A stretch of DNA of 64,000 nucleotides. It comes from Lithodes maja. Lineage: Eukaryota; Arthropoda; Malacostraca; Decapoda; Lithodidae. The translations under genes were made by a program, and so were the position numbers. Below the pieces are notes generated by a model. It was not told the origin of the DNA. It saw nothing but the letters and a program-made list of their open reading frames with translations, and searched no databases. The DNA lies in contig JBAKBP010013124.1 of the NCBI GenBank assembly GCA_037953745.1, forward strand, positions 1-64,000, read 5' to 3'. Shown here in pieces: positions 54,698-64,000 of the stretch; the stretch's first letter is position 1; each line of letters starts with the position of its first letter.

Positions 54698-57600
54698 ATG
54701 ACAGATTTGAAGAAACTTAAGATTCTTAAGGGAGGGATGAAGGGAAGTTTAAATAGATGTTTAAGAGATCTTGATGAATTTTTAATAAGTGCCACGGCTG
54801 ATCAGAGAAAAGGTAAATTTGCTACTGTTACTAAATCGCTAGCTACTTATGATAGTTATGCTCAGCAGGTATATGGTTTATTGACGGTTACTGACGATGT
54901 GGAAGAAGAAATGTCGGCAGATCTTGTGTACTTTGAGGACGTTAATACCGCTTTAGCCAGACTATCTTCCACCCAAGAAACAACCTCTGTTAAGGATACC
55001 GGTACACCAAAGGCGACTGGTTTTAACCTGCCGAAGCTTACTTTGCCTACCTTTTCCGGGGATTCGGCTACCTGGACTGGATTTTGGGATATTTTTGAGT
55101 GTTCCGTCCATCATAATCAAACGCTCACATCCATCCAAAGGTTCACATATCTCCGTGGTCAATTGAAAGGGGAGGCATTGAAGTTAGTCGAGGGGTACAA
55201 GCTAGAAGCTACCAGCTACGAGTCTGCAGTGGAGTTGCTGAAGAGAACTTACGGGAGAGTGGAAGTCATCAAGACCGCTTTAATTACCAAATTCTTCACA
55301 CTAGATCCTCCATCCTATGATGTGGCGGACCTAAAGGAGTACTATGCCTCCTTTGAGAGCCTCCTCCGAAGTATGGAGACAATGGCCGTCACCAAGGAGG
55401 AGATATTTAGTGTGAATATCTTGAATAAGATACCCTCTCCCCTAAGGGAAATCTTAAGACGACAACTAAGCGACTCTCCACTAAACTTGGAATCGTTGGT
55501 GCAGGTGTACCAGACTGAAGTCTTCAATATGGAGAGTACTGGACACTACCGACAAGTGGAGGTGTCGCCATCTACTGCAGCTTTCCCGGTAGAGACTTCT
55601 CCTAAACAGAAAAGGCCAATTTCATTAGGTTGTAAGTTGTGCAGTGTCCACGGACATCTGTGGTATCAGTGTCCTACGTATCCTAAGGCTACACAGAAGA
55701 TTAGCAAGGCTAAATCGCTTAAGTTATGTACCAGCTGTCTGGCAAGAGACCACTTCAACAGTACCTGCACCAATTCCTATATCAAACCTTGTAAGTATTG
55801 CAAGGGGAAACATTGGTTTTCCCTTTGCACCCAGTCTGATCGGCACGACGGCAAAGAAAAGGGGAGAACCCCCAAAGAGTCACATGAGAAAAGTAAGAGC
55901 GAGGGTGATAAAGTATCTGCCATGTCCATTGCTTCTCGAGAATGTCAATTGCTTCCTACTATGATGCTGCCAGTAGTGGGGAGTAATAATAATACTATAA
56001 TGACGCGCACCTTACTTGACCAGTGCTCACAGAGGTCATTCGTTCTGCGGTCATCATTACCCCAGCTCAAGTGTACCAGCAAGGGTCAAGAGAACTTGCG
56101 TCTCCATGGTTTCACTGGTGAAATAGATTCCAGTGACTATGATATCGTGGAGATTTCCTATGTTTATAGAAAAAAGGTATGTCCCATCAAGGCTGTTGTG
56201 GTCGACACACTACCCAGTTTCTATATAGCATCAGAGATTCAACCACATTTGAAATATCTCAGAAGCAAGGGGTATAAACTGGCTGATGATCAACTCTCTG
56301 CTAACAATGGTATTATGCTACTGGTCGGAGCTGATTATTACTACGACCTGGTTCACCCTGGATATCGGCGGGTGGATAAGCTGATAATGCTCCCCACGAT
56401 CCAAGGTTATGCCATTTCTGGATCCTATGCCACTTCCTCTCAAGACACACAGGTGGAGGTGGTTACGGTCCTCAAGGTAGCAGTAAGCCCCATAGATAAA
56501 TATATTAGGCCAAATGTGCCTGATAATACATGTACTGATATAGATAAGCTATGGGACTTGGACAATATTGGAATTGACCCACATGAACTTGATCGTGAGT
56601 CTAAGCTAGCGTTAAGCTCGTATGAAGAGACTGTAACGTATGACTCTGGCAGAGGTCAGTATGTGGTAAGGCTCCCTTGGAATGATAACAAGAGTAAATT
56701 ACCTACTAATTTCCATCTAGCACTTGGTAGGTTACGTGGCCTTCAGAAGCAGTTTGTCAAGGATCCAAGTTATTGCGAGACTTATGCGGCAGTTTTGGCC
56801 GAGCAGGTACAACGTGGATTTGTGGAGAGAGTAGATCTCAATGAGTATGGGGATAACATCCATTACCTTGCTCACCATGGGATTAAAAAGGACAGTTCCA
56901 CCACTCCTGTTCGTATTGTGTATGACTGCTCTGCTAAATCTAGTGATCGCTCCTATAGCCTGAATGATTGTCTGTACACGGGTCCGTCCCTGGTCTCTGA
57001 TCTAGCGCAAATTATGTTGCGCTTCAGATGTCATAAGTTTGCATGGGTCGCCGATATTGAGAAGGCCTTCCTGATGCTTCAACTCCATCGTGAAGACAGG
57101 GACTCGACAAGATTTTTATGGCCACGGGACCCAATGGATCTAGATTCAGAGTATCTGGTCTACAGGTTCAGAGTCGTCTTATTCGGGGCGACCTGTTCCC
57201 AGTTCCTTCTCAACGCTACTATCTTGCGTCATCTTGAGGAGGCTGGACTAGATCCTGACTTCAAGAATGAGATCAAGAATGGGATCTATGTGGACAATCT
57301 TCAAGGCACCGGAGACAATGAAGATTTATTGCTCAAGAGATGCTGGGAGATCCGTGATATATTTGCCAAGGCTCATTTATACTTAAGAGAATGGGCCACT
57401 AATAGTGATCTTTTGAAAGGTCAATTTACTTCTGACGGTGTAGCTACTGAGAATAGTGAGGTGAAGTTTTTAGGCCACAAATGGGACACTACCACAGATT
57501 GTATATCCTTCTGTCACACCCCATGCGGCAGTGAGCTTATGACCAAGCGAAACTGCTTAAGCTTGTCAGCGAGGTTGTTTGATCCCCTAGGTTTTTTGCT

Positions 57601-60031
57601 GCCTGTAACAATCCGTGCTCGTATGTTTTTACAGCAACTGTGGCGGCTAAAACTAGATTGGGATACGCCCCTCCCGATTGAGTTACAAGATACTTGGCAG
57701 TTGATTCGGTCGGACCTTTCCACATGTTGCAAGGTCCAACTAAATCGTCAGGTTATTAGTGGTCAACAGGTGGATCTACATGCCTTTTCTGATGCTAGTA
57801 ATAGTGCGTACGGTACTGCCATATACATATGCAATGGTAGTGAAGCGACGCTGGCTATAGCGAAGGCCAAAGTAGCCCCTATAAAGAAGATTTCAGTTCC
57901 TAAATTAGAACTTACTGCATTGCTTCTGTCTGCTCGTCTAATAAAGTTTACACTGGATGCTTATGCAGACATACTACAGATTAATAACGTCTATGTCTGG
58001 AGCGACAGTCAAATAGCGCTTTCATGGGTACACAGCCAGAAAGTGTTACCTGTTTATGTTTCTAATCGCACTGATGAGATACATAACTTAGTTCCTACGG
58101 CTAAATTTCGCTATGTGAGCACCAGGGATAACCCCAATGACATAATTTCCCGGGGGATCTCGGCGCAACAGTTTATGTCGTCCTCTATTTGGTGGCATGG
58201 ACCTCCATGGCTTACATCTCCAACTGAATGGCCTCAGGATTTCAGGGAATACATATCTGATCCTTCAAGTCGGCCCCAAGATGATGTGTTAAGTAGTTCG
58301 ACTGTGAGTACTACACATCAGGATAACAAGTTGGTAGAGTGGGAACGTTACGGCAGCTATGATCAAGTAATACGGGTATTTGCATGGATATACCGTTTCA
58401 TTAACAACATGAGAAGTCGGGCTCACGGGTCTTTCCTTAGTGAAGATTCGAAGCATATCAGACTCCATGAATTGAGATCAGCAGAAGCAAAACTAATATG
58501 TTTAGTACAAAAGGAATCTTATCCTACTGAACATCAAATCCTGAGCAAGGAGTCAAAGGCCAAACCCTCAAACTTAATGAGGCAGCTGGGATTATATATG
58601 GAAGGAGGCATTATTAAGTGTAGAGGCAGGATACAAAAAGCGGACATTACTGATTCTGAGAAATATCCTGTCCTCCTTAGCTCCTCTCATTTGATTACCA
58701 AACTGTTGATTCGCCAATGCCATAGGACCTGCCTACATTTTGGCGTAAATTATGTTCTGGCGTATATGCGACAACGTTGGTGGATCCCTAAGATGCGACA
58801 AGCAATTAAAGGGATCCACAATAGCTGTACTATCTGTAAAAGATTACAGGGTAAGCCTTACTCCCCAGTTGATCTACCTCCCTTGCCTGAGTTCAGGGTA
58901 CAAAGGACTGAACCATTTCAGGTAACCGGGGTAGACTACACCGGAGCGATTCATGTTAGAGAATCGCCCGGTAATATCATAAAGGTATATGCCGTCCTAT
59001 TCACATGTGCGGTAACCAGAGCGATTCATATTGAATTGATTGACGACCTATCCAGTGAGGGGTTTTTGCATACTCTAAGACGCTTTGCAGGCCGCAATGG
59101 TTTCCCTCAAATTATTATGAGCGATAATGCGACTTGTTTTGTCGGGGCCTCTAAATATCTCCAGAGTTTAATGGATGACCCGCAGGTTGTGGCTACCCTC
59201 ACTGGAAAGGGTTGTCAATGGAGATTTATACCAGCACGTGCACCATGGTTCGGGGCGATTTGGGAGAGAACAATCGGTATCGTCAAATCTGCCTTGAAGA
59301 AGGTACTAGGAAGGGCACTGGTGACCAGCCGGGAGTTGCAAACCATCTTAATAGAAATTGAGATGTCAGTCAACGACAGGCCCTTGACCTATACCTCGGC
59401 AGATGTTGATGACCTCTTACCCATTTCGCCTTCCATGATGACACGTGGACGAACCCTTAATACCTTTCCTAAATCGTCCGTAAATGACGAAGATCTGCTA
59501 GACCCTACGTTCGGCAATGCTGACGCCACACGTCGTCGCTTCCAGTATGTAAACAAGGTGTCCGACGATCTATGGAAACGGTGGACCCAAGAATATTTGC
59601 TGTCTCTTCGCGAGCGTCACTCTCATAAGATCAAAGGGACGACTCAACGATGGCCTCGTATCGGGGATATCGTTCTGATTCATGATGAGCGTCCTAGGTT
59701 ATTTTGGAAGCTTGGGAGGATTATCGATTTGTTCCAGGGCATTGATGGTCTTATAAGGGTTGCTAGAATACGAACTTCGACTGGGGTTACTACTCGCCCA
59801 GTCGTAAGGTTATATCCCCTGGAGCAGGATGTAGAACTGCCGGATGATCCTGGCGTCTCTCCTGATACCCCTCCGCGGGAGAATGCTGGTGACCGTGCTC
59901 CTCAAGGTGGGGCAGCTGATAATGAGAAGGATGATCCTCCTCAGGCTTCAGGTGGCGCTCGTCCCAAAAGGAGGGCGGCTATGAGTTCCGTGGATCTTTG
60001 GAGATCAAAGATCAAACTAGGTGATCTTTGA
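54698..60031 (+). CDS. BEL/Pao gag-pol polyprotein
   Basis: 1777 residues in one frame. Gag contains a DUF1759 domain (about 110-260, LPTFSGDSATWTGFW). Three Cys/His clusters follow (CKLCSVHGH at 312, CTSC near 345, CKYCKGKHWFSLC near 365). The protease has Asp441 in LLDQCSQRS, as in DUF1758 domains. RT has Asp786 (ADIEKAF) and YVDN at 864-867; many polymerases have YVDD, but Asn at the last place is seen in some BEL/Pao lineages. RNase H has Asp1032, Glu1071 and Asp1103. Integrase has an HHCC finger from about 1330 to 1385 and Asp1413, Asp1476 and Glu1523. A DUF5641 domain (about 1605-1715) and an acidic Pro-rich tail end it. The start is the first Met, and the stop TGA is 65 bp before the 3' LTR. 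Nothing is broken, so it is probably functional. Confidence 0.93.
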   Translation: MTDLKKLKILKGGMKGSLNRCLRDLDEFLISATADQRKGKFATVTKSLATYDSYAQQVYGLLTVTDDVEEEMSADLVYFEDVNTALARLSSTQETTSVKDTGTPKATGFNLPKLTLPTFSGDSATWTGFWDIFECSVHHNQTLTSIQRFTYLRGQLKGEALKLVEGYKLEATSYESAVELLKRTYGRVEVIKTALITKFFTLDPPSYDVADLKEYYASFESLLRSMETMAVTKEEIFSVNILNKIPSPLREILRRQLSDSPLNLESLVQVYQTEVFNMESTGHYRQVEVSPSTAAFPVETSPKQKRPISLGCKLCSVHGHLWYQCPTYPKATQKISKAKSLKLCTSCLARDHFNSTCTNSYIKPCKYCKGKHWFSLCTQSDRHDGKEKGRTPKESHEKSKSEGDKVSAMSIASRECQLLPTMMLPVVGSNNNTIMTRTLLDQCSQRSFVLRSSLPQLKCTSKGQENLRLHGFTGEIDSSDYDIVEISYVYRKKVCPIKAVVVDTLPSFYIASEIQPHLKYLRSKGYKLADDQLSANNGIMLLVGADYYYDLVHPGYRRVDKLIMLPTIQGYAISGSYATSSQDTQVEVVTVLKVAVSPIDKYIRPNVPDNTCTDIDKLWDLDNIGIDPHELDRESKLALSSYEETVTYDSGRGQYVVRLPWNDNKSKLPTNFHLALGRLRGLQKQFVKDPSYCETYAAVLAEQVQRGFVERVDLNEYGDNIHYLAHHGIKKDSSTTPVRIVYDCSAKSSDRSYSLNDCLYTGPSLVSDLAQIMLRFRCHKFAWVADIEKAFLMLQLHREDRDSTRFLWPRDPMDLDSEYLVYRFRVVLFGATCSQFLLNATILRHLEEAGLDPDFKNEIKNGIYVDNLQGTGDNEDLLLKRCWEIRDIFAKAHLYLREWATNSDLLKGQFTSDGVATENSEVKFLGHKWDTTTDCISFCHTPCGSELMTKRNCLSLSARLFDPLGFLLPVTIRARMFLQQLWRLKLDWDTPLPIELQDTWQLIRSDLSTCCKVQLNRQVISGQQVDLHAFSDASNSAYGTAIYICNGSEATLAIAKAKVAPIKKISVPKLELTALLLSARLIKFTLDAYADILQINNVYVWSDSQIALSWVHSQKVLPVYVSNRTDEIHNLVPTAKFRYVSTRDNPNDIISRGISAQQFMSSSIWWHGPPWLTSPTEWPQDFREYISDPSSRPQDDVLSSSTVSTTHQDNKLVEWERYGSYDQVIRVFAWIYRFINNMRSRAHGSFLSEDSKHIRLHELRSAEAKLICLVQKESYPTEHQILSKESKAKPSNLMRQLGLYMEGGIIKCRGRIQKADITDSEKYPVLLSSSHLITKLLIRQCHRTCLHFGVNYVLAYMRQRWWIPKMRQAIKGIHNSCTICKRLQGKPYSPVDLPPLPEFRVQRTEPFQVTGVDYTGAIHVRESPGNIIKVYAVLFTCAVTRAIHIELIDDLSSEGFLHTLRRFAGRNGFPQIIMSDNATCFVGASKYLQSLMDDPQVVATLTGKGCQWRFIPARAPWFGAIWERTIGIVKSALKKVLGRALVTSRELQTILIEIEMSVNDRPLTYTSADVDDLLPISPSMMTRGRTLNTFPKSSVNDEDLLDPTFGNADATRRRFQYVNKVSDDLWKRWTQEYLLSLRERHSHKIKGTTQRWPRIGDIVLIHDERPRLFWKLGRIIDLFQGIDGLIRVARIRTSTGVTTRPVVRLYPLEQDVELPDDPGVSPDTPPRENAGDRAPQGGAADNEKDDPPQASGGARPKRRAAMSSVDLWRSKIKLGDL

Positions 60032-60096
60032 CTTCGATGTCCTTTTGTTGTTCTCTGTATATAGCTCCTGTATATCATTTTTGGTGGCGGGCAATA
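60032..60096 (+). other. BEL/Pao 3' untranslated region with polypurine tract
   Basis: A short tract ends TTTTGGTGGCGGGCAATA against the 3' LTR. The G-rich part is the likely plus-strand primer site. Confidence 0.6.
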
Positions 60097-60669
60097 TGTC
60101 GGGAATAGGGTAATGATCCCGACAGGTTTTGGTCCAATAGGACATTTGAATTTGGCGGTATCGTATCGTTTGTACGATTTCGGCTGGTTCTTTGTGTATT
60201 GTAGTTTCTTCTTAAGTTAGGTTAAATATTAACTGTAATGTATAAATATCTACATCAGCTCTAGATGTATTATGAAACCAAGTTATGGGTTATAATTATT
60301 ATGAGCCGGCAGCCATATGTAATTTCGCGAAGCGATCGGACGCCGGCCCTTTAGTCTCTCAATCAACACCATACCTTCAACATCTCCTCCCCCGGCTCTG
60401 ACTCCACCCACAGTTCACCATGTGCTACAAATAAATATAACAACAGTCCTACATCACCAGTCCTCTAAGAATAAGTTCATTGTATGATATTGTATTATGT
60501 TAACATTCCTACATGTCATGCAATTGAACTAGCCGTTTGTGGGGGACTGGATTAAACCTATCGACGAATACCTCGTTGGTAAATATATAATAATATTTTA
60601 TAATACTATTTGTTGGGAGATATCCTGTACCAGTGATATACAATTTAACCTTTATATAAATTCCCGACA
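60097..60669 (+). repeat. BEL/Pao 3' LTR
   Basis: 573 bp, TGTCGGGAAT to ATTCCCGACA. Compared with the 5' LTR it differs by CTCCACCC for CTCAACCC, AAATAAAT for AACTAAAT, and AAGAATAAG for AAGCTAAG. It is followed by the target duplication ACACC. Confidence 0.93.
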
Positions 60670-60676
60670 ACACCAC

Positions 60677-61424
60677 ATACAATAGAAACCTATCACGATT
60701 GTTGTCTAATACAAACATAGATAATGCTATTACATATTATTTGAACATGATGTCGAATTTAGCAGTTGCTGTACGTGACAGTCTGTGACAGAACCGAAAG
60801 CTTCTCTTGCCGTGTAGTACTCAAAGAAAGCAGGGGTACTTAAGCCAAGTCAGAGATGCAGAGGTAACTTTTATAATGCATTATAACCCTAGACAGACAC
60901 CAATATACCACTAAATCAGGCAAATATCACTACAAAAAAGATAGGAAAATATTATATTAATGTCCTAGGTATTTGAAATTATGCAAATGAGTAAAATCCA
61001 TTATGATATTATGATAATGGGATCGATTAGTATCTGGCAACAGTGTTGCACAAAATTTTCTGAACGTATGCGAACTTCGGAGTATTTATCCCATTAATAT
61101 ACACATCTATCACTATTTAAATGTAATACAACCATACACAGTGCTATTACATATTATTTGAACATAATATAGGATGCTCTTTCCTTTAAACCATTTTCTA
61201 TATCTATTCACGAAAAATATAGGCCTAGCCTAACTAAGCCTAGGCAGCACTACCGGTAGGTACGAATTTATCAGTTCGAATTTTGATTGAGAGTGGGATT
61301 AGGCCTAGGCCTAGCCTAAACATGGGATACTATTTGGGGTTTGGGAATAGACTGAGGCTGCTTTAGGCCTAATTAGGTAAAATTAGTCAAATCGAGACAG
61401 TTGCATAGCCTAGGCCTAGGCCTA
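60677..61424. other. Intergenic, AT-rich then TAGGCCTAG-rich
   Basis: No gene is seen. ATTACATATTATTTGAACAT occurs twice (near 60730 and 61145). 61215-61425 is rich in TAGGCCTAG palindromes. This is the DNA that lay right of the Gypsy insertion site before the BEL/Pao element arrived. Confidence 0.5.
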
Positions 61425-61428
61425 TTAA

Positions 61429-62057
61429 CCTAACAAGTGCGCATGGGGGTAATTGAAAACGTCCCCCTGTGCTGACGTATTTGAGGTGTTTCCGTCACTA
61501 AAATATTCATTGTACCATTAATAGCATTAATAATTATCCATATGCGCCTATTAGGGGTTGATTATAAAGGTATTAACCTGAAACAACAATAAAACGAGTG
61601 AAAACAGCGTTTGGATGGTCAAAATCGGAGATATAGCCCGCGAATTGTATAATGTATGGGTGAGGCAAACTGCTTTCCCGCCAATTTCCCCCAAGGCCAC
61701 TGAGACACAGTCGATCGATACTCTCTCTCTCTCTCTTGCACTCGCTTGCCATCAGTGATGACAACACCCTGCTTGCAACTCGCTAATGTTAGCACGAAAA
61801 TATACCTCAGAATAAGGGAATAATAGGGAAAATAGGTGATAACTGAAGGAGAGGAGGAAAGTGGGGAAGGAGGGGAGGTAGAGGACTGAGATTTTGCATG
61901 GCTCAGGGGCCAAAACAAAATAAAAAAATAAAAAAATAAAAATTAAAAAAATCTTTTTTTTTCTATGTCAAAAGTTGATTTTTTATTTTACTTACTCTCA
62001 AGAGTCTTCCCGCAGTCCGCCGGGGGAACTCTTATGAGTCTCCCTGCAGCTCCCGGG
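61429..62057. mobile_element. TTAA-flanked MITE, family B copy 3
   Basis: 629 bp, nearly identical to copies at 41916 and 48361. TTAA lies at 61425-61428 and 62058-62061. It has no coding capacity. Confidence 0.86.
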
Positions 62058-62254
62058 TTAAGCAAATATTTTACGGTTATACTGATGTTTTGGACCGACA
62101 GTTAGCCCATCGATCTTTTTAGGCCTAATAGGTCCGGTAGAGCATATACATCACTGCTATATATGTCATTAAGAGCTGAAATGTATTATAAGGGAGAAAA
62201 AAACCAAAAACGCTAAAATACATATATACTGTAAAACAATAAGTTTTTCAGCCA

Positions 62255-62590
62255 GTACCCAACCAGCGGGGGTGTGGGGGCGGCAGCCCCCACCCATATA
62301 CTAGGTTAGGTTAGGTTAGGTTGTTAAGTTAGGCTAATAGGCCTAGCACATAGGCTAACCTACAAAAAAACAAAAAAAACAAAACGGGGATGTGGGGGCG
62401 GCAGCCCCCACCCATATACTAGGTTAGGTTAGGTAAGGTTGTTAGGTTGGGCTAATAGCCTAGAACATTAAAAAAAAAAAAAAAAAAGTCTAGCCTAACC
62501 CAACCAGCGGAGGTGTTGGGGGCGGTAGCCCCCACCCATAATACTAGGATAGGTTAGGTAAGGTTCTTGGGTTAGGCTAATGTCTTCCCA
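62255..62590. repeat. Three-copy 120-bp repeat: G/C hairpin plus TTAGG repeats
   Basis: Each unit has AACCAGCGG, then a hairpin (GTGGGGGCGGCAGCCCCCAC at 62274-62293 and 62392-62411, a slightly changed third near 62514), CCCATA, ACTAGG and (TTAGG)2-4, and GTTAGGCTAATAG. The spacing is about 118-121 bp. (TTAGG)n is the common arthropod telomere repeat, so these are interstitial telomere-like blocks. Confidence 0.85.
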
Positions 62591-63190
62591 AAGTTGACTA
62601 TTTTTATAACATGAGATATTAGGTTACCCACTCCACCCTGAGCCAGCTTTCGTCAAAAGTTGGCTCGGGTATTCACAAAATTGGGTTGTATGGGTTTGCA
62701 ATTTGGGAAAACCCGAGCCAAGTTTTGATACAAAACGCTATATTAATGTATTTTTACGCGTTTAACCCCTCATTTTCCCTGAACTTCATAGCCCTCCCCA
62801 CTAGTGGGGGGCGTGTTTTTAGATTGTTGGATAATGGGTAAATACTCATTTCAGCTCCTCTTCAGTATAAAACCACACTATATCTGAAGGAAAAATTACA
62901 GAAAACAAACTAAAACTTACTGAAATCGCTGTCGGTCCAAAAAGTCAGGTTTACCTATTTTACCAATCTACAATAGGCCTAGTCTATTCGCTGTAAGTAG
63001 GCAAGAAATCATGACCTAGGCTATAACCTCTGTAACTAAAAAACAACTAGGCCTAGAGTGATCAAGCTAATATGTGACCATATGTCGACCATTTGGGAAG
63101 AGTCAGTCAAGGAATAGCCTAGATGTGGAAATTTGCAGCCAATTTGCTCTAGCCCTATTTGATATACAGAGGTTAGAGGTCATTGTTGAG
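62591..63190. other. Intergenic, no supported gene
   Basis: A small hairpin lies near 62640-62668 (GAGCCAGCTTT pairs with AAAGTTGGCTC, one mismatch). The rest is AT-rich with scattered TAGGCCTA words. Confidence 0.45.
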
Positions 63191-63603
63191 GCCCCCCCCC
63201 CTCATGACATATTGTCATCATCTTATATATTGCCAGCAGGGGGCAAATAACCGAAAAAAATCGCCGTCAAAATAGACGCGAACTTAACCACGGCGATCGA
63301 GACATGTAAACATGGCGGTGGAGCGGCGCTGAAAGCTTGCCATCATGTTCCCGTCCATTTTGAATGCCGTTGGATACAATAATATGTTGAGGGGGGCAAA
63401 TAGGCCTAACCAAACTGCGGCGATCGACCATGTAAACATGATGACGGCGGCGGCGGCGGTGGACGCTTGCGATCATGTTCCCGTCTATTTTGACTGCCAT
63501 TGGATACAATAATATGTTGAGGGAAGGGCTTTGCGGCAATTTTTTTGGTTGTTTGCCCCCTACTGGCAATATATATGATGATAACATGTCATGGGGGGGT
63601 GAG
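63191..63603. mobile_element. Foldback element with nested repeats
   Basis: The left arm (about 63191-63262: CTCATGACATATTGTCATCA ... TGCCAGCAGGGGGCAAATAA) is the inverted match of the right arm (about 63536-63603: TTGTTTGCCCCCTACTGGCA ... ATGTCATGGGGGGG). The core holds two direct copies, about 127 bp apart, of CGGCGATCGA ... CATGTAAACATG ... ATCATGTTCCCGTC ... GGATACAATAATATGTTGAG. It has no transposase. The superfamily is unknown. Confidence 0.7.
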
Positions 63604-64000
63604 GAGGGGCTTTCAACATATTGTATCGAATGGCCTTCAAAATAGACAGGAACATTATCCCAAGCGTCCAACGCCGACACCGCCGCGGCTGCTGAAGAAC
63701 AAGGAAATTAGCAATAGGTTTCATTGTGAACTGGAGGAAATTAATAGAAATAAGGAAGCTAGGCCTAGCGATGTAAATAGTCAATGGAATTTCCTTAATA
63801 ATGACAATTATATGTATAGGTATAAAGTAAAAACAATATATTTTACATAATTTATTGCATATCTTAAATATTTAAACAAATATATATTAAAAATAGTTTA
63901 ACCACACCACTGAGTTCCCCCAAAATACTCTAATAGGGCTGGCCTGAAGAATTAGATCAAGATGGACAACCAATCAACACATGATAGGTAGGGAAGGGCA
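63604..64000. other. Window end, no supported gene
   Basis: 63615-63690 repeats the foldback core in inverted form (AAAATAGACAGGAACAT, GCGTCCA), so the element may extend to about 63690. Beyond that the sequence is AT-rich with nothing recognised. Confidence 0.45.

Larger units (their letters stand above)
52647..60669 (+). mobile_element. BEL/Pao LTR retrotransposon with an accessory SGNH ORF, apparently intact
   Basis: This 8.0-kb element has LTRs of 572 and 573 bp that differ at about three bases and one indel. Its 10-bp terminal inverted repeats are TGTCGGGAAT/ATTCCCGACA, and the 5-bp target duplication is ACACC (52642-52646 and 60670-60674). The ORF order is LTR, leader, SGNH ORF (206 codons), gag-pol (1777 codons), LTR. 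Both ORFs are unbroken. Domain content (DUF1759, DUF1758-type protease, RT, RNase H, integrase, DUF5641) identifies BEL/Pao. The young age and full frames suggest it may still be mobile. Confidence 0.93.

Overview
The window is eukaryotic and dominated by repeats. The transposon mix (CR1, RTE and Jockey-like LINEs, BEL/Pao and Gypsy LTR elements, TTAA-flanked MITEs), interstitial TTAGG-type motifs and a short secreted His-rich gene with a three-codon first exon suggest an arthropod, most likely a decapod crustacean. That is inference from element style; no single-copy marker gene is present.

Layout. 1-4.87 kb: purine-rich satellite, almost without cytosine on the + strand for its first 3.1 kb. 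4.87-9.09 kb: a broken CR1-type LINE on the minus strand whose ORF1 carries an SGNH-esterase domain. 9.1-15.5 kb: tRNA-like sequence, minisatellites, GAT-rich simple sequence and a TTAA-flanked MITE. 15.5-20.8 kb: a Jockey-like LINE (minus) against an RTE LINE (plus). 20.8-25.4 kb: the only convincing host gene, a TATA-driven two-exon gene for a secreted His/Tyr-rich repeat protein of 105 residues. Its intron holds a LINE fragment, two related MITEs and four decayed 57-bp copies of its own acceptor/exon-2 start. 25.7-40.4 kb: more MITEs, many Jockey-like LINE fragments of different ages nested in one another, tRNA-derived SINE pieces, AT microsatellites and a 127-bp satellite. 41-44 kb: MITEs and duplications.

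44.18-60.67 kb is the key region. A Gypsy element with about 99% identical 1.79-kb LTRs has a scrambled pol (integrase remnants upstream of RNase H, no reverse transcriptase) and is interrupted by a TTAA MITE. A young, apparently intact BEL/Pao element (52647-60669) is inserted two bases past the Gypsy 3' LTR, inside the Gypsy target duplication. Besides one intact 1777-codon gag-pol frame, the BEL/Pao element carries a separate intact 206-codon ORF with a full SGNH-hydrolase residue set. Similar direct repeats of about 38 bp precede both ORFs. This accessory hydrolase in an LTR retrotransposon is the strongest candidate for an undescribed system here; the CR1 LINE in the same window carries the same fold in its ORF1.

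60.7-64 kb: another MITE copy, three 120-bp repeats that join a perfect G/C hairpin to TTAGG repeats, and a foldback element.
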